DNA of 64,000 bases. It comes from Clostridia bacterium. GTDB lineage: Bacteria > Bacillota > Clostridia > Christensenellales > Aristaeellaceae. Positions 1 to 6,815 of the stretch are shown piece by piece. The stretch is from NCBI GenBank assembly GCA_900769875.1, contig CAAGII010000160.1, positions 62,001 to 126,000 on the forward strand, written 5' to 3'. Positions within the stretch are counted from its first letter, which is position 1; each line of letters starts with the position of its first letter. The notes under the pieces were generated by a model that worked only from the letters and a program-made list of their open reading frames with translations, had not been told where the DNA came from and made no database searches. Made by a program: the position numbers and the translations under genes.

Positions 1-373
1 CTTCCTCGCTGAGGAGATTGGCGGTTTTGTGCGTGCCGTTGCCGCCAAGGGTGACCAGACAGTCAAGCTTGAGGTCACGGTAGGTCTTTTTCATTGCGGC
101 AACCTTATCCACCTTATCATCACCGATCTTCCGCATGTCACGGAAGGGGGTGCGGGCAGTGCCAAGGATCGTACCACCAAGGGTCAGAATGCCGGAAAAC
201 TGATCGCGGGACATGAAGGAATAGTCGCCCTCGATGAGCCCGCGATAACCATCATGAATGCCGATGATTTCGCAGTCAAACATCTCGTAGGCAGCACGGG
301 TTACGCCACGAATCGCAGCGTTCAGGCCAGGACAGTCTCCGCCGCTGGTCAGGATACCAATTCTTCTCTTCAT
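1..373 (-). CDS. pfkA: 6-phosphofructokinase, N-terminal part (cut by window edge)
   Basis: This is the first 124 codons of a phosphofructokinase; the rest lies beyond position 1. The enzyme phosphorylates fructose 6-phosphate to fructose 1,6-bisphosphate in glycolysis. The protein opens with MKRRIGILTSGGDCPGLNA, the glycine-rich nucleotide-binding start of the family, and around residue 110 carries GGNGT, the counterpart of the GGDGS loop. Asn in place of Asp in that loop and the following HKTA sequence resemble the clostridial subgroup that includes mixed ATP or pyrophosphate users, so the phosphate donor is not certain. The ATG at 373 is preceded by GGAGGAGG about seven bases upstream. The fragment is too short to exclude a paralogue. 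Confidence 0.9.
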   Translation of the reverse strand, partial: MKRRIGILTSGGDCPGLNAAIRGVTRAAYEMFDCEIIGIHDGYRGLIEGDYSFMSRDQFSGILTLGGTILGTARTPFRDMRKIGDDKVDKVAAMKKTYRDLKLDCLVTLGGNGTHKTANLLSEE

Positions 374-417
374 TCAGAACATGCCTCCTCCAAAACAAGC
401 TCATGACCATTGGCTAT

Positions 418-426
418 ATTATAGCA
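418..426 (-). promoter_or_regulatory. Extended -10 promoter of pfkA
   Basis: On the minus strand the sequence reads TGC followed by TATAAT (hexamer at 418-423), an extended -10 element. No good -35 hexamer sits 17 bases upstream, as is usual for extended -10 promoters. It lies about 45 bases ahead of the pfkA start. Confidence 0.55.
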
Positions 427-488
427 TGAACCGCCACCATTTTCTATAGCAATTTGAGAAAAAATGGGAATACGGTCGATTCATCGCG

Positions 489-523
489 AAAAAACTGTCG
501 CGCACCGTCCGGGTGTGCGACAG
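489..523 (-). terminator. Intrinsic terminator after the SASP pair
   Basis: An 11-bp stem (495-505 with 513-523, one G-U pair) is followed on the minus strand by six T residues (complement of 489-494). It lies 18 bases past the stop codon of the downstream SASP gene and so ends the SASP transcript before pfkA. Confidence 0.85.
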
Positions 524-540
524 CTGCATGGAATGCGGAC

Positions 541-789
541 TTACTTGCCGGCCATCTGGCGCTCCGCCTGCTCAATCAGGCGCTTGACCATGTAGCCGCC
601 GATGGAACCGGCCTGGCGGGAGGGCAGGTCGCCATTGTAGCCCTGCTTGAGATTGATGCCCAGCTCGCTGGCGATCTCATACTTCATATTGTCCAGCGCC
701 TGACGCGCTTCGGGCACCATGCCCTGATTGTTCTTGTTCTGAGCCTGATTCTGGTTCTGATTCTGGTTCTGATTCTGGTTGTTGTACAT
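541..789 (-). CDS. Small acid-soluble spore protein, alpha/beta type
   Basis: This 82-residue protein coats and protects DNA in the dormant spore and is degraded at germination. It has the two conserved family blocks: the germination-protease site context KYEIASELGI near residue 40 and the C-terminal GYNGDLPSRQAGSIGGYMVK block with the RLIEQAERQM tail. The N-terminus is unusual: five Asn-Gln pairs encoded by a 12-bp tandem repeat (about 747-782). The start at 789 has GGAGG nine bases upstream. It is 58 bases downstream of a paralogue with an almost identical C-terminal half, so the two probably form one transcript made in the forespore (inference). Confidence 0.95.
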   Translation of the reverse strand: MYNNQNQNQNQNQNQAQNKNNQGMVPEARQALDNMKYEIASELGINLKQGYNGDLPSRQAGSIGGYMVKRLIEQAERQMAGK

Positions 790-847
790 GGCTATACCTC
801 CTTGCTTGCATCAGCAAACGCTGACGGGAAACAGTGACAGGGTAGGG

Positions 848-1054
848 TTACTTGCCGGCCATCTGGCGTTCCGCCTGCTCAATCAGGCGCTTCACCATGT
901 AGCCGCCCACCGAACCGGCCTGGCGGGATGACAGATCGCCGTTGTAGCCCTGCTTGAAGTTGACGCCCAGCTCACGGGCGATCTCAAACTTCATGTTGTT
1001 CAGTGCGTCGCGTGCTTCGGGCACCATGCCGTACTGCTGATTGCCTTGCTGCAT
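848..1054 (-). CDS. Small acid-soluble spore protein, alpha/beta type
   Basis: A 68-residue SASP without the Asn/Gln-rich extension of its neighbour. It shows KFEIARELGV, the context cut by the GPR germination protease, followed by GYNGDLSSRQAGSVGGYMVK and the RLIEQAERQMAGK tail shared with the next gene. The chosen ATG at 1054 begins MQQGNQQYG and has AGGAGGT nine bases upstream; a longer reading from 1087 would run through the ribosome binding site. A sigma-G-like promoter lies about 30 bases upstream, which fits late forespore expression. The high similarity to the 541-789 gene indicates a local duplication. Confidence 0.95.
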   Translation of the reverse strand: MQQGNQQYGMVPEARDALNNMKFEIARELGVNFKQGYNGDLSSRQAGSVGGYMVKRLIEQAERQMAGK

Positions 1055-1087
1055 ACTCCATTCACCTCCTGTTCCATTTCTCGTCAT

Positions 1088-1116
1088 TATTGTGCTTCCG
1101 GCATGTCCGATTATGC
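1088..1116 (-). promoter_or_regulatory. Sigma-G-like sporulation promoter for the SASP genes
   Basis: On the minus strand GCATA (1112-1116) and CACAATA (1088-1094) are separated by 17 bases. They match the sigma-G pattern (GMATR, 17-18 bases, CATWMTA) except for one position in the -10 element. The predicted transcript would begin about 25 bases before the SASP start codon. Sigma-F recognises similar sites, so the exact forespore factor is uncertain. Confidence 0.6.
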
Positions 1117-1156
1117 TGGAAATGGCTGATAGAGAAGGAAGCCGGGAGGCACAGCC

Positions 1157-1726
1157 TCAGGCGGTCTGACGCATGCGTTCAAGCAGTGCGTCAAGCTCAT
1201 TCTGGATTTCAGACAGGCTTGATGCGTTTTCAAGCCTGTCTCCCAGCGACTCCAAATTGTCATAGATCGTCTTGTCTGACGAAATGACGACATTGTTAAC
1301 ACCGCTGACGATGCCCTTGATGCGATCGCGCACCATGTTCTCCAGACGATCGTCGATGCCGGTTTGATACTGTGAATCAAAGCGCAGCGCCACAGCCGCC
1401 GTGTTGCCCGATACGACAACCTGCGCATCAGTCACTTCACTCAGACGCTCCAGCTCATCCTCGATTTCCTTCATGATCTTTCGGGCACTGGACACCGTGG
1501 TCACGCCAGCTGCCTCGGGCAACGAGTTGCTGAGGCCGCCGGGCGCGTCGGTACCGATGGGGAGCATGGGATCACCGGTCGAATCAGGAAGCGTCATAGG
1601 CGCTTCGGTGGTTTGCATGACGGTGGGCGCTGTGGTGTTCATCATATCGGTCTGGTCGGTTGCGCAGCCTGTGGCACACAGGCACAGCATGAAGATCGCG
1701 AGCAAAACGAGTCGATGTTTGGTCAT
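1157..1726 (-). CDS. YhcN/YlaJ-family sporulation lipoprotein
   Basis: A 189-residue secreted lipoprotein. A hydrophobic signal peptide ends in the lipobox CATG-C with the modified cysteine at residue 21. After a Thr/Pro/Met-rich linker, a domain of about 110 residues (VSSARKIMKEIEDELERLSE through the C-terminus) has the heavy-metal-associated-like fold pattern typical of YhcN/YlaJ spore membrane proteins. Members of this family are found in the inner spore membrane and affect germination or outgrowth; the exact role is unknown. The ATG at 1726 follows GAGGAGGCG; a longer reading back to 1930 has no ribosome binding site and would bury the signal peptide. Its position beside SASP genes supports a spore role. 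Confidence 0.8.
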   Translation of the reverse strand: MTKHRLVLLAIFMLCLCATGCATDQTDMMNTTAPTVMQTTEAPMTLPDSTGDPMLPIGTDAPGGLSNSLPEAAGVTTVSSARKIMKEIEDELERLSEVTDAQVVVSGNTAAVALRFDSQYQTGIDDRLENMVRDRIKGIVSGVNNVVISSDKTIYDNLESLGDRLENASSLSEIQNELDALLERMRQTA

Positions 1727-1869
1727 GATGGTTTTCGCCTCCTCGCCGCTATTGTGCGCATGTTGTGCGCGAAACAGGCAGGAAAATTTCTCCATTCGAT
1801 GATTGGCATTAAACATTACTATTATTTTACGTAACTGCATGAAAAATGTAAATAATTCTGGATGATACC

Positions 1870-1898
1870 TTGTGCATCTGGAAAAGACGCGGTATAAT
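1870..1898 (+). promoter_or_regulatory. Sigma-A promoter for the M15 peptidase pair
   Basis: TTGTGC (1870-1875) and TATAAT (1893-1898) are 17 bases apart, about 30 bases before the first M15 start codon. Confidence 0.75.
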
Positions 1899-1928
1899 AT
1901 CAGGCGGAAACTTGGAAGGAGCTGCGTC

Positions 1929-2639
1929 ATGGACGGTTTTCTTCAATCTCTGATCAGCCTTGCCACTGCGGGATGCATGCTGTTTTCATCAGCCGTGGAC
2001 ACGGCAGCGCCTCAAAACGATGGCGATGGACTGCTCTTTCTGGTAAACAGGACATGGCAGGTCAGTCCCGATTATGTTCCGGAGCTGCGGATGACAAATG
2101 TGCCCGGTCAGGTGCGCAGAATGCGCCCGGACGCCTCCGCTGCGCTGGAGGAAATGTATGCCGCCTGCCTTGCTGAAACAGGCAAGACACTGGTGGCGGT
2201 CAGTGGCTATCGTGATTATGACAAGCAGGCGCGTCTGTATCAGAACAAGCTGAAAAGCGTTGGCAACAAGGTTGAAAAGGCAGACGAATATGTTGCGCGC
2301 CCCGGCACGAGCGAGCACCAGCTTGCGCTCGCCATGGATGTGGGGCAGGCGAATGCCAAGAATAACCTGATGGATTCCTTTGGCAAAACCGAGGGTGGCG
2401 TATGGGTACGCGAAAACTGCTGGCGCTTTGGCTTCATCCTGCGCTACGGTGAAGCGTGGGAGAGTGTGACCGGCTATCGCTATGAGCCGTGGCATGTCCG
2501 CTATGTGGGCAAGGAGGCTGCTGCAGCGATCCATGAAACGCCGATGCCGCTGGAAACCTACCTGCTCATGCATCGAGAGAAGCTTCTTGAAGAGTTGCTT
2601 GATCCTGCAAATGATATGACCGTCATGGTGAAGGAGTGA
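1929..2639 (+). CDS. M15-family D-alanyl-D-alanine carboxypeptidase (VanY-like)
   Basis: A 236-residue enzyme of the zinc D,D-carboxypeptidase family that removes the terminal D-Ala from peptidoglycan stem peptides. The zinc motif HxxxxxxD is H130 to D137 (SEHQLALAMD) and the second motif is E186-P-W-H189 (YEPWHVRYVG), both intact. SGYRDYDKQ near residue 92 is the conserved substrate-side block. The N-terminal 25 residues are hydrophobic and likely a signal peptide or anchor, placing the enzyme outside the membrane. The ATG at 1929 follows GGAAGGAG. The next gene begins 5 bases after its stop and encodes a second enzyme of the same family, so the two are co-transcribed. Confidence 0.9.
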   Translation: MDGFLQSLISLATAGCMLFSSAVDTAAPQNDGDGLLFLVNRTWQVSPDYVPELRMTNVPGQVRRMRPDASAALEEMYAACLAETGKTLVAVSGYRDYDKQARLYQNKLKSVGNKVEKADEYVARPGTSEHQLALAMDVGQANAKNNLMDSFGKTEGGVWVRENCWRFGFILRYGEAWESVTGYRYEPWHVRYVGKEAAAAIHETPMPLETYLLMHREKLLEELLDPANDMTVMVKE

Positions 2640-2644
2640 ATCCT

Positions 2645-3493
2645 ATGCGTTCCATCATGCTGATCCTTATGGCGATTCTTTTGTTGTTGTCGCAATCAGC
2701 GCTGGCTGAGGAAGACGATTTCAGCTTTGATGATCTGGGCGATCTTCTGATCTGGGATGAGGAAGTGCTCTACGATCAGGTGGAGTGGCCATTTCCGATC
2801 GATCTGAACGATATGGATCCGGATATGATCCGCCTTGCGAATCAGCAGATGCTGCTGCCCAAAACCTTTGTACCGGAGCCGCTTGTCACCATCAAAACCC
2901 GTAAGGTCAACAGTGATGGTACAACGAACGGCGGGCTTCGGAAAGCCAGCGGCGGTACAATGCAGCTCCAGCAGGATTGCGCAGACGCGCTTGTATCCAT
3001 GTGCGAAGCGGCGGAGACGGATGGCATCAAGCTCTATCTGAAAAGCAGCTATCGTTCATGGGGGACGCAGAATACCATGTACAGCAATCGCCTGAAGAAA
3101 ATCGGATACGACGACGGATGGGTCAGCAAGCCCGGCGCAAGCGACCATCAGACCGGTCTTGGGTGCGATGTGGTCAGCTACGCGTGGAGAGACCGCGGGT
3201 TGAACGAACAGTTTGCCAAAACCAAGGAAGCTCAATGGATGGCAGCACACTGCCATGAGTATGGGTTTGTGCTTCGCTATCCTGAAAACAAGACCGATGT
3301 GACACAGATCAATTATGAGCCGTGGCATCTTCGGTATGTCGGCAATCCTGTAGCCACCTATATGATGGAAAACGACCTGTGTCTGGAGGAATTCCATGAG
3401 CAGCTTGCCGAAGCGATTGATGCGTTTCTGGCTGCTGGCGGCAGGCCCTCACTTGTGGAAAGGTTTCAATGGGAGAGCGCAGAAAGCAATTAA
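2645..3493 (+). CDS. M15-family D-alanyl-D-alanine carboxypeptidase, second copy
   Basis: A 282-residue secreted M15 peptidase. A signal peptide ends at about residue 21 (SALA-EE), followed by an acidic stretch (residues 22-60) not found in the upstream paralogue. The zinc motif runs H168 to D175 (DHQTGLGCD) and E225-P-W-H228 completes the site. The ATG at 2645 has AAGGAG eight bases upstream; a GTG at 2636 overlaps the previous stop but lies inside the ribosome binding site. Similarity to the upstream gene is mainly in the catalytic blocks, so this is an old duplication rather than a recent one. Both enzymes probably trim cell-wall peptides; a sporulation role is possible from the neighbourhood but not shown. 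Confidence 0.9.
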   Translation: MRSIMLILMAILLLLSQSALAEEDDFSFDDLGDLLIWDEEVLYDQVEWPFPIDLNDMDPDMIRLANQQMLLPKTFVPEPLVTIKTRKVNSDGTTNGGLRKASGGTMQLQQDCADALVSMCEAAETDGIKLYLKSSYRSWGTQNTMYSNRLKKIGYDDGWVSKPGASDHQTGLGCDVVSYAWRDRGLNEQFAKTKEAQWMAAHCHEYGFVLRYPENKTDVTQINYEPWHLRYVGNPVATYMMENDLCLEEFHEQLAEAIDAFLAAGGRPSLVERFQWESAESN

Positions 3494-3505
3494 GCCCCTT
3501 CAAAG

Positions 3506-3548
3506 AATCACGACCTCTGCTGAATCACACACAGCAGAGGTCGTGATT
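3506..3548. terminator. Strong hairpin terminator after the M15 operon
   Basis: A perfect 17-bp stem (3506-3522 with 3532-3548) with a 9-base loop begins 12 bases after the stop codon. The downstream T run is weak (GATTTGGTG), so termination may be partial or may act on both strands. Confidence 0.7.
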
Positions 3549-3582
3549 GATTTGGTGACGCTGGATGAATGACCGACTATCT

Positions 3583-3647
3583 CCCATCACAGATGAAGCC
3601 ATCCTTGCTGCAGGCAGCTGCTTTCGCCATCCGGGCTGTGTGATGGG
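3583..3647. other. Possible structured element in a gene-poor gap
   Basis: A perfect 9-bp inverted repeat (CCCATCACA at 3583-3591 and its complement at 3639-3647) encloses shorter complementary segments (AGCC with GGCT, and a GCAGCTGC palindrome). It lies between the M15 terminator and the end of the kinase gene. A 60-codon reading at 3565-3747 has no ribosome binding site and no recognisable content. I do not recognise a known RNA class. Confidence 0.3.
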
Positions 3648-3716
3648 TAGCGATGGAAAATATGCCGCATCCTGCCACCACGGCAAGCGTGATGCATTTT
3701 CGTGTGCTAATGCCGG

Positions 3717-5618
3717 TTATGGCCTGTACAGCCTGTTGATCGCATGAATGATTGCCTGACAGGTTTCTGTCGCGCCGCTCACCGCATCAATATCCAGGCC
3801 AAGGGTAAATGGGCCTCTCTTTCCGGCAAACTGACCGACGAACGATTTGTGCTCGCATAGCTTCCGGTAGTCCTCCAGATGGGAGCTTGCGTCTACAGTG
3901 ACACTGTCAATGATCCCGTTGATCCTGTTATAGGTGATTTCCACATGGATAGGCGCACGATTGAAGCCGGGTTCTGTCACTGCAAACACGGCAAGATCAA
4001 CGGGTGTAGGCGTGACAGCTTGCGTTGGGGACGGGGTGGGCGTTGGAATCAGAGCATTCACGGCATCCACGACAGCCTGACTGGTGAAGGTCGCGCCGGA
4101 AACAGCACTGATATCAGCACCAAGGGTGAACGGCCCGGCTTTGCCAATGAACTGATCGGTGAACGCTGCATCATTGCACAGCCCGCCATGCTGCGGATCA
4201 AGGCTTTCGGCATCCACACGGACGCCGACGATCGTGCCCGTGTTCCTGTCACGCGTGACCACTGTCCGTATCAGCTTGTTTTGATAGCCTATTGACTTGA
4301 TCGAGGCAGTATCCTGCGATGATGCCCGCATGGCAGTTTCAGTCGCTGCTGGCATCAACGAAGACGTGACTGCGGGTGCCGTAGGCAACTGATCGTGTTT
4401 GACAGATTCTGTAACGGTAATCATACCGTTATCCGCAACCGGATTGACCTTAGTATTCACGTTTCGAATCATTGGGATTGCCAAATACGCCGCGCCAATC
4501 AATCCGACAGCCACTGCTCCGGCCACAATCACCTTGAACGCTTTGGAGCGTTTTTTCCCGGCAATGTTAACCGCATTGCCGGTTCCGGGCACATGATCCT
4601 TTTGGATCACCGATACGGCATCATTCGTTTCTGATGCTGGCGATGACTTCGCAGTCTGATACTGTGGAAGCGAACGTAAATCGATCGATCGCCCTTCTTG
4701 AATAGCGATCAGGTCATCAAGCATTTCTTTTGCGCTGCCGTAGCGCAGCTCTGGCTGATAAGCACAAGCCTTGAGAATCACATACTGCAGCGGTACGCTC
4801 ACGGAGGAGGGGGCCGGGAGCGGTTCGCCATCCAGGCGAAGATCAAGCGCTTCGTGCAGATCTCCGCAATCACCAAAGGGAATCTGTCGGTTGTTGGCCA
4901 GCCAGTACATGACCAGACCCAGACTGTATAGATCAGCCTTCGCGGCAGTGTCAAAGTCCATATCCCGGAGCTGCCGGTTGTATACTTCCGGCGCCACATA
5001 GGTGGGTGTAAACTTGCGGGAGAAATCCTGCTTCGCGGCGAGCATCACCTTGGATATTCCAAAGTCACCCAGCTTGAACACGCCATCCGGCGTGACAAAG
5101 ATATTGCCTGGCTTGATGTCTCGATGAACAATTCTGTGCTCCCGGCATACGTTGAGCGCCGTGCACATTTGGATTCCCAGCCGGATGACCACATCCTCCA
5201 GCCTGTCATCGGTGCGGTATACTTTCAGAGGAGTCAGGTACTCCATGCGAATCAGGATGTACCATTTGTTCACCCCGTGGTTTTCACGTTCGACAAGAGC
5301 GTAATCCTCAATGGCGACAAAGTTGGGGTGATGCTTCACCTTTTCCATCAGTTGGATTTCCTGCGTGTAGTTATGGGCCTGCGACTTGGAAAAGGTATTG
5401 ATTTCATCCGCCGTGCAGCCATCTGCTTCCATCGCCAGCACGTCGTCGGGGGTTGGCGTTTCGATCACCTTGATTGCGGCATAGGGCGAACCAAACAGCT
5501 TTGCTTCATTCTTGGCTTGATAAACGTGGCTGTAGCTGCCGTAGCCGATGGGCTCATGCTGAACCAATTCCCATTGCGGCCATGTTGCCCGCAAAATGTC
5601 CTGAACGACTTCACTCAT
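3717..5618 (-). CDS. Transmembrane Ser/Thr protein kinase with two extracytoplasmic FMN-binding domains
   Basis: This 633-residue protein has an N-terminal Hanks-type kinase domain (about 15-305): glycine loop GYGSYSHVY, ATP-binding K50, catalytic HRDIKPGN with D167, DFG at 185-187 and an APE-like block at 209-211. After a juxtamembrane linker comes one membrane helix (about 361-383), a Thr/Pro-rich stretch, and two related domains of about 80 residues (445-523 and 548-630). Each ends in the FMN-binding signature SGAT (S507-T510, S614-T617), where the threonine is the usual site of covalent flavin attachment by ApbE. A PTPTPSPTQAVTPTP linker separates them. PASTA repeats, the usual outer part of such kinases, are absent. 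The ATG at 5618 has GGGAG eight bases upstream. A PP2C phosphatase precedes it by 48 bases. A redox-sensing role is inference. Confidence 0.85.
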   Translation of the reverse strand: MSEVVQDILRATWPQWELVQHEPIGYGSYSHVYQAKNEAKLFGSPYAAIKVIETPTPDDVLAMEADGCTADEINTFSKSQAHNYTQEIQLMEKVKHHPNFVAIEDYALVERENHGVNKWYILIRMEYLTPLKVYRTDDRLEDVVIRLGIQMCTALNVCREHRIVHRDIKPGNIFVTPDGVFKLGDFGISKVMLAAKQDFSRKFTPTYVAPEVYNRQLRDMDFDTAAKADLYSLGLVMYWLANNRQIPFGDCGDLHEALDLRLDGEPLPAPSSVSVPLQYVILKACAYQPELRYGSAKEMLDDLIAIQEGRSIDLRSLPQYQTAKSSPASETNDAVSVIQKDHVPGTGNAVNIAGKKRSKAFKVIVAGAVAVGLIGAAYLAIPMIRNVNTKVNPVADNGMITVTESVKHDQLPTAPAVTSSLMPAATETAMRASSQDTASIKSIGYQNKLIRTVVTRDRNTGTIVGVRVDAESLDPQHGGLCNDAAFTDQFIGKAGPFTLGADISAVSGATFTSQAVVDAVNALIPTPTPSPTQAVTPTPVDLAVFAVTEPGFNRAPIHVEITYNRINGIIDSVTVDASSHLEDYRKLCEHKSFVGQFAGKRGPFTLGLDIDAVSGATETCQAIIHAINRLYRP

Positions 5619-5666
5619 ACAATTCACTCCCGATGCTTGAGTGATGGTGACGAAGAATCGCGACCG

Positions 5667-6467
5667 TCAGTGCTTCTGATGAGGAGCCGGCTTGTGGAAG
5701 GGGATGAAGCTCCATAGGCGACGCTGACAGGAGATGACCCGCACAAGGATCAGCGTAGTGTTGTCTCTGCCACCGGCGGCAAGCGCAGCGTTTAAAAGCG
5801 CCTGTGCGGCATCAGAAAGCTGCGGAGAACGGGACACGATGCGCGCAATCTCCCGCTCGGATACCATATCCGTCAGACCATCGGAGCAGATCAGAAAGCA
5901 ATCGCCACACTTGATGGATGTGCGGGTGAGATGGGGCTCCGGCGGTAGACTGGATTCAGACATTCCAAGATACCGCGTAAGCACAGGCTTTTTTCTGCCG
6001 GGAACCACAATCACATGATCCTCGGATAGCTGTACCAGCTCGTCCGGCAATACCTGATACACGCGACTGTCGCCAAGATTGCACGCATACAGGCTGTCGT
6101 TCTCCAGAAAAAGCATGGCTGCGGTCGAGCCGCACGATTCGAGCCAATGCTCCACGGAAAAATCGATGATCCTCCTGTTGGCTTCGCAGCAAATCCGGCG
6201 CAGAGAGTCGGCATTGCATTCGCCGGCATACTCTGCGGCTGTGTTTGCAGCAATCAGCGCCGCGTCCTCTCCTGCCTGTTCTCCGCCCATGCCGTCAAAT
6301 ACGCCAAAAAGTGCGTTGTCGGAGGTGCTGAGCTGACCATGCAGCACGCCATCCGTCCTTTCACACGCCCGCGGAGAAATCATATGATTGCAAAGGAAAT
6401 TATCCTGATTCACATTACGCACAAGACCGCAGTCGCTGATGCATGCGTATTCCACGATGCAGCGCAT
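5667..6467 (-). CDS. PP2C-family Ser/Thr protein phosphatase
   Basis: A 266-residue metal-dependent phosphatase that removes phosphate from Ser/Thr residues and is the usual partner of Hanks-type kinases. The metal-binding and core motifs are visible: VNQDN near residue 18, GVFDGMGG near 55, GDSRVY, SDGLTDM and GGRDNTT near the C-terminus. There is no membrane segment, so it acts in the cytoplasm. The ATG at 6467 has AGGAGGT upstream. It lies 48 bases before the kinase gene on the same strand, and the two are almost certainly co-transcribed as an opposing pair. The basic, His/Pro-rich C-terminal tail (about 20 residues) is outside the domain. Confidence 0.92.
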   Translation of the reverse strand: MRCIVEYACISDCGLVRNVNQDNFLCNHMISPRACERTDGVLHGQLSTSDNALFGVFDGMGGEQAGEDAALIAANTAAEYAGECNADSLRRICCEANRRIIDFSVEHWLESCGSTAAMLFLENDSLYACNLGDSRVYQVLPDELVQLSEDHVIVVPGRKKPVLTRYLGMSESSLPPEPHLTRTSIKCGDCFLICSDGLTDMVSEREIARIVSRSPQLSDAAQALLNAALAAGGRDNTTLILVRVISCQRRLWSFIPFHKPAPHQKH

Positions 6468-6815
6468 AGGCACACCTCCTTTATTGAATGATGAAAGCTT
6501 TCCATCCGGTGTTGCATGCTTTTTCCTTGTCAAATCATAAGTGTGAAGAAAAGTATATTGATGACAACAATGGTGGATTCCAATGAGATCGCGTATCTGT
6601 ATGTTTTGATACCGAAGCATGAGCGCTCCTGCCAGAGCTGTAAAGCTCATGTTCTCTGCAATCGGGACAGCATCTGGATAGCTTTTTCTATAAAGAAGCT
6701 GGCTCCTATCCATCATAACAGGAGGCGGGGAGAGCGTGTAATATGAGTTTTTGTCTCCGTTCGCACTCGGTCATAGCGATTGCCCGTCTTTGCGATATGG
6801 ATCAGCCTGATACGA
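6468..6815. other. Gap of about 350 bases between signalling genes
   Basis: I see no convincing gene here. On the minus strand TATACT and TTGGAA elements occur upstream of the phosphatase but with a 20-base spacer, so no promoter is called. Short readings on both strands lack family features. Confidence 0.4.

Noticed and set aside
29..406. 125-codon plus-strand reading at the left edge
   Set aside because: It is antisense to the clear phosphofructokinase reading, which has family motifs and a strong ribosome binding site.
747..782. Direct repeats suspected as a CRISPR array
   Set aside because: The 12-bp units are contiguous without spacers and encode the Asn-Gln tract of a SASP.
3565..3747. 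60-codon plus-strand reading in the gap after the M15 operon
   Set aside because: No ribosome binding site, overlaps the end of the kinase gene, and no resemblance to known proteins.
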